NCBI GenBank assembly: GCA_038200385.1
Contig: JBBPYA010000200.1
Span: 1 to 8,331 of the forward strand
Direction: 5' to 3'
Length of the DNA stretch: 8,331 nucleotides
Origin: JBBPYA01 sp038200385
Lineage (GTDB): Bacteria; Actinomycetota; Actinomycetes; Mycobacteriales; Geodermatophilaceae
The first letter of the stretch is position 1; every line of letters begins with the position of its first letter. The notes beneath the pieces were generated by a model. It was not told the DNA's origin. It worked only from the letters and a program-made list of their open reading frames with translations, and made no database searches. The position numbers and the translations under genes are program-made. Shown piece by piece: positions 1-4,519 of the stretch.

Positions 1-162
1 ATCGCCAAGCTGAACATCGACGAGAACCCGCAGACCGCGCGGGAGTACCAGGTGCTGTCGATCCCGACGATGACCGTCTACGTCTCCGGCCAGCCGGTGA
101 AGTCGATCGTCGGCGCCAAGCCGAAGGCGGCCATCCTCAAGGACCTCGCCGAGTACCTGTAG
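1..162 (+). CDS. trxA: Thioredoxin, C-terminal part (5' end outside window)
   Basis: Frame 1 is open from the first base to a TAG at 160-162 and gives 53 residues. It contains the second half of a thioredoxin fold: a 'KLNIDENPQTAREYQVLSI' strand-helix region, then the cis-proline loop S-I-P-T-M that packs against the active site, then the 'VYVSGQPVKSIVGAKPK' beta-hairpin and a final helix ending AEYL. The WCGPC redox motif lies upstream and cannot be checked. Thioredoxins are cytoplasmic dithiol reductants recharged by thioredoxin reductase. In many actinomycetes trxB-trxA sits beside the parAB/rsmG block, which fits this position. The gene converges on the acetyltransferase. A perfect inverted repeat begins three bases after the stop. 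The family call is firm; the trxA symbol rests on context. Confidence 0.9.
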   Translation: MAKLNIDENPQTAREYQVLSIPTMTVYVSGQPVKSIVGAKPKAAILKDLAEYL

Positions 163-164
163 GC

Positions 165-182
165 GCGGCCGGAGCCGGCCGC
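165..182. terminator. GC-rich inverted repeat after trxA, possible terminator
   Basis: GCGGCCGG (165-172) and its exact complement CCGGCCGC (175-182) are separated by two bases. The repeat starts three bases after the thioredoxin stop codon. No T-run follows, so if it terminates transcription it would be a U-tract-less hairpin of the kind proposed in high-GC actinobacteria. It lies between convergent genes and could act on either strand. Confidence 0.4.
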
Positions 183-189
183 CGAGCAG

Positions 190-251
190 TTCGAGGCCGG
201 TCAGGCCGGGCGCAGCGCAGTTCGCGGCCGGTCAGGCCGGGCGCAGCGCAG
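190..251. repeat. 31-bp tandem duplication spanning the acetyltransferase stop codon
   Basis: Copy 1 is 190-220 and copy 2 is 221-251; they differ at one base (A194 against C225). Copy 2 holds the last codons and the TGA (232-234, minus strand) of the acetyltransferase gene. Copy 1 is a downstream duplicate of that gene end. It looks like a recent slippage duplication, and the second copy of the tail is not translated unless the stop is read through. Confidence 0.85.
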
Positions 252-849
252 GTTCCATCGAGATGGTGCCGAGCAACCGCTCGATCGCGGACTCGACGTC
301 CTCGCGCCAGGTCAGCACGCTGCGCAGCTCCATCCGCAGCCGCGGGTAGCTGGGATGCGGACGCACGGTCTTGAAGCCGACCGCGAGCAGGTAGTCCGAG
401 GGCAGCAGGCACCCGGGAGTGCTCCAGCGGGCGTCACCGAAGGCCTCCAGGGCGCGGATGCCGCGCCGGATCAGGTCACGGGCGACCTGCTGAAGCAGGA
501 TGCGGCCCAGCCCGCCGCCGACGAACTCGGGCAGCACGTAACCGGTCATCAACAGAACGGCGTCCGCGCTGACCGGGCTGGTCGGGAACGCCACCGCCCG
601 CGGCACGTAGGCCGGCGGCGCGAACAGGACATACCCGGCCGGCACGCCGTCGACGTAGGCCAGCCGCCCGCAACTGCCCCATTCCAGCAGGACCGAGGAG
701 ACCCACGCCTCCTTCTCCAGCGCGGTGTCCCCGGCCTGCTCGGCGCGGTCCCGGGCGACCGGATCCAGCTCCCAGAACGCGCAGCGGCGGCACCGGCGAG
801 GGAGGTCGTCGATGTTGTCCAGGGTGATGCTGACCGTACGGCGGGACAT
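232..849 (-). CDS. GNAT-family N-acetyltransferase with N-terminal CxxC motif
   Basis: This 205-residue protein begins MSRRTVSITLDNIDDLP. Residues about 16-30 hold a paired-cysteine motif, P-R-R-C-R-R-C-A-F-W-E-L-D-P (C20, C23). A GNAT core follows: the strand around G61-RLAYVDG-VPAGYVLF (61-76), then V-L-P-E-F-V-G-G-G-L-G-R (105-116), which matches the acetyl-CoA pyrophosphate-binding V-x-P-x(3)-G-x-G-L-G-R pattern, followed by its helix. The acetylated substrate cannot be read from the sequence. The ATG at 849 is preferred because the family usually starts MSRR; an AGGAG lies 11 bases upstream. An in-frame GTG at 873 would add eight residues, but that AGGAG would then lie inside the gene. 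The gene is divergent from the aminotransferase and convergent with trxA. Its 3' end is duplicated in tandem. Confidence 0.88.
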   Translation of the reverse strand: MSRRTVSITLDNIDDLPRRCRRCAFWELDPVARDRAEQAGDTALEKEAWVSSVLLEWGSCGRLAYVDGVPAGYVLFAPPAYVPRAVAFPTSPVSADAVLLMTGYVLPEFVGGGLGRILLQQVARDLIRRGIRALEAFGDARWSTPGCLLPSDYLLAVGFKTVRPHPSYPRLRMELRSVLTWREDVESAIERLLGTISMEPALRPA

Positions 850-921
850 CGTGGCAGCGGCTCCTGCAACCACGGGCCGGGACGCCTTCAGGCGCCGGCC
901 GGACCAGCGAGATGGACCGCC

Positions 922-931
922 ATTCTAGAAT
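922..931 (-). promoter_or_regulatory. Possible -10 region for the acetyltransferase (palindrome ATTCTAGAAT)
   Basis: The 10-bp palindrome ATTCTAGAAT is the only AT-rich stretch near the gene start. On the minus strand it supplies TAGAAT, which fits TANNNT, 73-78 bases upstream of the ATG at 849. No convincing -35 hexamer is visible; the 17-18-bp tandem repeats lie immediately upstream in the direction of transcription. A short inverted repeat, CCGAC-CCT-GTCGG (932-944), sits at the junction. Confidence 0.3.
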
Positions 932-937
932 CCGACC

Positions 938-1003
938 CTGTCGGTCCGGAAGGGCTGTCGGTCCGGAAGGGGCTGTCGGTCCGGAAGGGGCTGTCGGTCC
1001 GGA
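938..1003. repeat. Tandem 17-18-bp repeat (about 3.7 copies) in the divergent intergenic region
   Basis: The unit CTGTCGGTCCGGAAGGGG occurs at 938-954 (one G short), 955-972 and 973-990, with a truncated fourth copy at 991-1003. The full copies are nearly identical. Each contains the palindromic TCCGGA. The array sits between the divergent acetyltransferase and aminotransferase genes, so it may be a set of iterated binding sites or a slippage product. Frames through it give only low-complexity peptides, and I do not regard it as coding. Confidence 0.9.
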
Positions 1004-1051
1004 CAATCATCCAGCCCGTGATGTCGCGTCCAGACACCGCCGCGCCTCGCC

Positions 1052-1057
1052 TACACT
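1052..1057 (+). promoter_or_regulatory. Candidate -10 hexamer (TACACT) for the aminotransferase
   Basis: TACACT fits the actinobacterial TANNNT -10 pattern and lies 43 bases before the GTG at 1100, which would leave a 5' leader of about 35 bases. The region around 1029-1036 (TCCAGACA) is at best a poor -35 match. The call rests on position and one hexamer only. Confidence 0.3.
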
Positions 1058-1099
1058 CGCGGGGTACTGTCCTTCACCTCTGACGCACGGAGGCACGCC

Positions 1100-2410
1100 G
1101 TGCGCGGCACCTCGCTGGACCCGTTCTCCGACCGCTACGCCCGGCGCACGCACGGGATGACAGCCTCGGAGATCCGCGCGCTGTTCGCCGTGGTCAGCCG
1201 GCCCGAGGTGGTCTCGCTGGCCGGCGGGATGCCCGCGGTGACCGCGCTGCCGCTGGACGCGGTCGGGTCGATGATCGGTGAGCTGGTCAGCCGGCTCGGC
1301 GCCCAGGCCTTGCAGTACGGCTCGGGGCAGGGCGACGTGCGGCTGCGCGAGCAGATCTGCACCATCATGGCGCTGGAGGGCATCGAGCACGCCTCGCCCG
1401 ACGACGTCGTCGTGACCGTCGGCTCGCAGCAGGGCCTGGACCTGGTCAGCCGGGTCTTCCTCGACCCCGGCGACGTCGTGCTGGCCGAGGCTCCGTCCTA
1501 CGTCGGCGCGCTGGGCACGTTCCAGGCCGCGCAGGCCCGCGTGGTCCACGTCCCGATGGACAAGGAGGGGCTGATCCCGGCCGCCTTGGCCAGCGCGCTG
1601 GCCGACCTCGCCGCCCACGGGCAGCGAGCGAAGTTCCTCTACACCGTGCCGAACTTCCACAACCCCGCAGGGGTGACTCTGTCCGGGCAGCGCCGCGAGG
1701 AAATCCTGGCCCTGGCCGACCGGCACGATCTGCTGGTCATCGAGGACAACCCGTACGGCCTGCTCGGCTTCGACGAGGAGGTCGTGCCGGCGCTGCGGTC
1801 CCGCGGCAGCGATCGGGTGGTCTATCTCGGCTCGTTCTCCAAGACGTTCGCGCCGGGCCTGCGGGTCGGCTGGGTGTTCGCCCCGCACGCGGTCCGGGAC
1901 AAGCTGGTCCTAGCCAGCGAAGCGCAGGTGCTGTGCCCGCCGGCGCTGAGTCAACTCGTCGTCGCGGAGTACCTGGACAGCCAACCCTGGCTGGAGCAGG
2001 TCAAGGTGTTCCGCGAGATCTACCGGGAACGCCGCGACGCGACCCTGACGGCGCTGCACGCCTTGATGCCACCGGGCGTGACCTGGACTCGGCCGGAGGG
2101 CGGCTTCTATGTCTGGGTGACGCTGCCCGGCGGACTGGACTCCAAGCTCATGCAACCGCGGGCCGTGCACGCCCGGGTCGCCTATGTACCGGGCATCGGT
2201 TTCTACGCCGACGGCCAGGGCGCCGAGCACCTGCGGCTGTCCTACTGCTTCCCGGAGCCGGACCGGATCCGGGAGGGTGTCCGCCGCCTGGCCGGCGTGA
2301 TCGAGCAGGAACTGGACCTGCGCGCGACGTTCCTCGGCACCGAATCGACCCGGACCGGTGGCGGCCAGCCGCACGGGCCGGCCGACACCCCGGCACCGGA
2401 CATGCAGTGA
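1100..2410 (+). CDS. PLP-dependent class I/II (fold type I) aminotransferase
   Basis: This is a 436-residue enzyme. It has the substrate-binding L-A-G-G-M-P segment (40-45), Q-Y-G-S-G-Q-G (72-78), the N-P-A-G asparagine (N188), E-D-N-P-Y-G with the pyridine-nitrogen aspartate D216 and Y219, the Schiff-base lysine K248 in G-S-F-S-K-T-F, and the carboxylate-binding arginine R379 in H-L-R-L-S-Y. The pattern is closest to the LysN/2-aminoadipate and MocR-aminotransferase-domain group. It lacks an N-terminal GntR helix-turn-helix, so it is an enzyme rather than a MocR regulator. The amino-acid substrate is not determinable. The GTG start is supported by GGAGG at 1089-1093 with a six-base spacer. 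Residues about 412-436 form a Pro/Gly-rich tail. The D-Ala-D-Ala ligase gene follows 52 bases later on the same strand, so cotranscription is plausible. Confidence 0.9.
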   Translation: MRGTSLDPFSDRYARRTHGMTASEIRALFAVVSRPEVVSLAGGMPAVTALPLDAVGSMIGELVSRLGAQALQYGSGQGDVRLREQICTIMALEGIEHASPDDVVVTVGSQQGLDLVSRVFLDPGDVVLAEAPSYVGALGTFQAAQARVVHVPMDKEGLIPAALASALADLAAHGQRAKFLYTVPNFHNPAGVTLSGQRREEILALADRHDLLVIEDNPYGLLGFDEEVVPALRSRGSDRVVYLGSFSKTFAPGLRVGWVFAPHAVRDKLVLASEAQVLCPPALSQLVVAEYLDSQPWLEQVKVFREIYRERRDATLTALHALMPPGVTWTRPEGGFYVWVTLPGGLDSKLMQPRAVHARVAYVPGIGFYADGQGAEHLRLSYCFPEPDRIREGVRRLAGVIEQELDLRATFLGTESTRTGGGQPHGPADTPAPDMQ

Positions 2411-2462
2411 CCGTTGCCCGGGCGGTGGGTCCGCACCGGTATGCGCCTCAGCGGGCCCAGCC

Positions 2463-3446
2463 GTGACCGCGGCGGAGCCGGGCGCCGTCGTTCTGGCCGG
2501 CGGCCTGGCCTTCGAGCGGGATGTTTCGCTGCGCTCGGGACGTCGAGTGGCGGACGCGTTGCGGCAGGCCGGGGTGGAGACCCGGGTGCTCGACGCCGAC
2601 GCGGACCTGCTGGCCGCGCTGGCCGCCGACCCTCCGGACGCGGTGTTCGTGGCGCTGCACGGTGCGGCCGGCGAGGACGGATCACTGCGCAGCGTGCTCG
2701 ACCTCGCAGATGTCCCGTACGTCGGTACCGCCGCGCAGGCTTGCCGGATCGCCTGGGACAAGGGGATGGCCAAGGCTGCCGTCGCAGCGGCCGGCCAGCA
2801 GACACCGGACTGGGTGGCGCTGCCGCACGACCGGTTCCGTGAGCTCGGCGCGGATGCCGTCCTCGACCTGATCGTGGGCCGGCTCGGGCTGCCGCTGATG
2901 CTCAAGCCCACCCAGGGGGGATCGGCGCTGGGGGTCGAGCGGATCGGTGCCGCCGTCGATCTGCCGGCGGCGATGGTGGGCTGCTTCGCCTACGGGGACA
3001 CCGTCCTGGTGGAGCAATACGTGGCAGGCACCGAGATCGCGGTGAGCGTCCTCGACCTGCCCGACGGACCGGTCGCGCTGCCCGCGGTGGAGATCGCCCC
3101 GCTCAGCGGCGTGTTCGACTACGCCGCCCGCTACACCGCCGGCCTGACGACGTACCACACCCCCGCCAGGCTGGACCGCGCTGCGGCCGACCGGGCCGCC
3201 TCACTCGCCCTCACCGTGCATCGGGAACTGGGACTGCGGGACCTGTCCCGGACCGACGCCATCGTGACCTCTGACGGCGAGGTGCATTTCCTGGAGGTCA
3301 ACGTCTCCCCGGGTATGACGGAGACGTCGATGTTGCCGATGTCGGTCGCAGCCGGCGGGCTGGACCTCGGCGATGTGCTGCGGACGCTGATCGAGTCAGC
3401 GGCCACCCGGGCCCGCGTCGCGGCCACGACTGGATCGGCGCACTGA
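2463..3446 (+). CDS. D-alanine--D-alanine ligase family protein (ATP-grasp)
   Basis: The 327-residue product has the Ddl motif set in order: L-A-G-G-x(2)-F-E-R-D-V-S-L-R-S-G near the N-terminus (E18 is the D-Ala-1-binding glutamate in Ddl); V-A-L-H-G-x(2)-G-E-D-G (63-73); an ATP-grasp lysine in L-K-P-T-Q-G-G-S-A-L-G-V (K148); E184-Q-Y; S-R-T-D (R263, D265); and the metal-binding E-V-N-V-S-P-G-M-T (278-286). Ddl enzymes use ATP to join two D-alanines in the cytoplasm for peptidoglycan synthesis. The sequence departs from the commonest Ddl forms (H-G-A-A-G-E-D-G, V-F-D-Y-x(3)-Y), so it may be a secondary paralogue or use a related substrate; I leave the symbol blank. The start is the GTG at 2463 because homology begins just after it and no better in-frame start exists; no clear Shine-Dalgarno is visible. 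It ends convergent with parB. Confidence 0.88.
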   Translation: MTAAEPGAVVLAGGLAFERDVSLRSGRRVADALRQAGVETRVLDADADLLAALAADPPDAVFVALHGAAGEDGSLRSVLDLADVPYVGTAAQACRIAWDKGMAKAAVAAAGQQTPDWVALPHDRFRELGADAVLDLIVGRLGLPLMLKPTQGGSALGVERIGAAVDLPAAMVGCFAYGDTVLVEQYVAGTEIAVSVLDLPDGPVALPAVEIAPLSGVFDYAARYTAGLTTYHTPARLDRAAADRAASLALTVHRELGLRDLSRTDAIVTSDGEVHFLEVNVSPGMTETSMLPMSVAAGGLDLGDVLRTLIESAATRARVAATTGSAH

Positions 3447-3453
3447 CGTCTCG

Positions 3454-3543
3454 GCACTGTCCACAATAGACGCGACGGATTCGCCTGTGTGCCAACGCTT
3501 TGCCGGAGAGCGTCCAATCTTGGATGCACTGTCCACAGTAGAC
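3454..3543. repeat. Two 18-bp direct repeats containing DnaA-box-like TGTCCACA
   Basis: GCACTGTCCACAATAGAC (3454-3471) and GCACTGTCCACAGTAGAC (3526-3543) differ at one base and start 72 bp apart. Each holds CTGTCCACA, one mismatch from the high-GC DnaA box TTGTCCACA. Each inner 13-mer, GTCCACA(A/G)TAGAC, is also an imperfect palindrome. They lie in the 125-bp gap between the convergent ddl-like and parB genes, which otherwise holds no gene that I can see. Confidence 0.75.
3510..3527. terminator. Hairpin between convergent ddl-like gene and parB
   Basis: GCGTCCAA (3510-3517) pairs with TTGGATGC (3520-3527) through one G-T pair and a two-base spacer. Placement between two converging genes suggests a bidirectional terminator. 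There is no strong T-run, and the right arm overlaps the second DnaA-like repeat, so the role is uncertain. Confidence 0.35.
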
Positions 3544-3571
3544 AATGGGCGCGTGCAACCGGTATGCGGCA

Positions 3572-4519
3572 CTACTGCGCAGGCGTGGCCCGGGTCTCCA
3601 GCCCCGGGGCGATCAGCCCGACGAGCCGCTCGAGGTCGTCGACCGAGCCGAACTCCACGGTGATCCTGCCTCGGCGACGTCCGAGTTCGACCTTGACCCT
3701 GGTGTCGAAGGCGTCGCTGAGCTGCTCGGACAGGTCCAGGAGCGCCGGTGACTGCATGCGACGGGATACGGCCCGGGGCCGGGCCGGCGTCCCCACGTCA
3801 CCGACGGCGACCAGCTCCTCGGTCGCCCGCACTGACAGGCCCTCGGCAACGATGCGGGTGGCCAGGGCCTCCTGAGCGTCGGAGTCCTGCAGGCCGAGCA
3901 GTGCCCTGGCGTGGCCGGCGGACAGCACACCTGCGGCGACCCGGGTCTGCACCCGAACAGGCAGCTTGAGCAGCCGGATCGTGTTGCTCACCTGAGCCCG
4001 GCTGCGGCCGAGGCGGGACGCCAGCTCCTCGTGGGTCACGCCGAACTCAGCGAGCAGCTGCTCGTAGGCAGCCGCCTCCTCCAGCGGGTTGAGCTCCACC
4101 CGGTGGATGTTCTCCAGCAGCGCGTCGCGCAGCAGGTCGTCGTCCGGGGTGTCGCGGACGATCACGGGAATGGTGGCCAGCCCGGCGCGGTGGGCGGCCC
4201 GCAACCGGCGCTCGCCCATCACCAGCTCGTAGCCGCCCTCCGCACGCTCCCGGGCGACCACGGGCTGCAGCAGGCCGAACTCCCGGACCGAGTGGGCGAG
4301 CTCATCCAGCGCCTCTTCGTCGAAGGCCTTCCGCGGCTGGCGGGGGTTGGGGTGCAGCGCATCCACGGCGACGTTGCGTAGTGCCGCACCGGGGACAGCT
4401 CCGAGACCGAGACCAAGAGTTGCTGCGGCCGCCGGCGACAGCTGCCCGGTCGAATGGCCCGGGGGGCCCGTCGGAATCAGGGCACCGAGCCCACGGCCAA
4501 GCCCGCCTCGACGGTTCAT
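3572..4519 (-). CDS. parB: Chromosome partitioning protein ParB (parS-binding CTPase clamp)
   Basis: The 315-residue protein begins M-N-R-R-G-G-L-G-R-G-L-G-A-L-I-P, the short peptide that in this family stimulates the ParA ATPase. A variable linker follows (16-48). The ParB/Srx domain starts with N-P-R-Q-P-R-K (58-64) and includes the CTP-binding G-E-R-R-L-R-A (102-108) and E-N-I-H-R (136-140) boxes. The parS-reading helix-turn-helix spans about 162-184 (T-H-E-E-L-A-S-R-L-G-R-S-R-A-Q-V-S-N). A C-terminal dimerisation segment (about 262-304) ends the protein, with R-I-T-V-E-F and D-D-L-E-R-L-V. Family members load at parS, slide as clamps and recruit SMC. The ATG overlaps the parA stop (ATGA, 4516-4519), and GGAGG sits seven bases before it, so the genes are coupled. 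Its expected targets, four perfect parS sites, lie inside the adjacent parA. Confidence 0.97.
   Translation of the reverse strand: MNRRGGLGRGLGALIPTGPPGHSTGQLSPAAAATLGLGLGAVPGAALRNVAVDALHPNPRQPRKAFDEEALDELAHSVREFGLLQPVVARERAEGGYELVMGERRLRAAHRAGLATIPVIVRDTPDDDLLRDALLENIHRVELNPLEEAAAYEQLLAEFGVTHEELASRLGRSRAQVSNTIRLLKLPVRVQTRVAAGVLSAGHARALLGLQDSDAQEALATRIVAEGLSVRATEELVAVGDVGTPARPRAVSRRMQSPALLDLSEQLSDAFDTRVKVELGRRRGRITVEFGSVDDLERLVGLIAPGLETRATPAQ

Noticed and set aside
938..1003. Could the 17-18-bp repeats be a CRISPR array?
   Set aside because: The units are directly abutting with no spacers and are too short.
355..1083. A 242-codon plus-strand frame antisense to the acetyltransferase
   Set aside because: It has no domain, reads the intergenic tandem repeats as low-complexity peptide, and opposes a clear GNAT gene.
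1007..1888. A 293-codon minus-strand frame within the aminotransferase gene
   Set aside because: It is antisense to a complete, motif-rich aminotransferase; its product is His/Arg/Gln-rich shadow sequence without family features.
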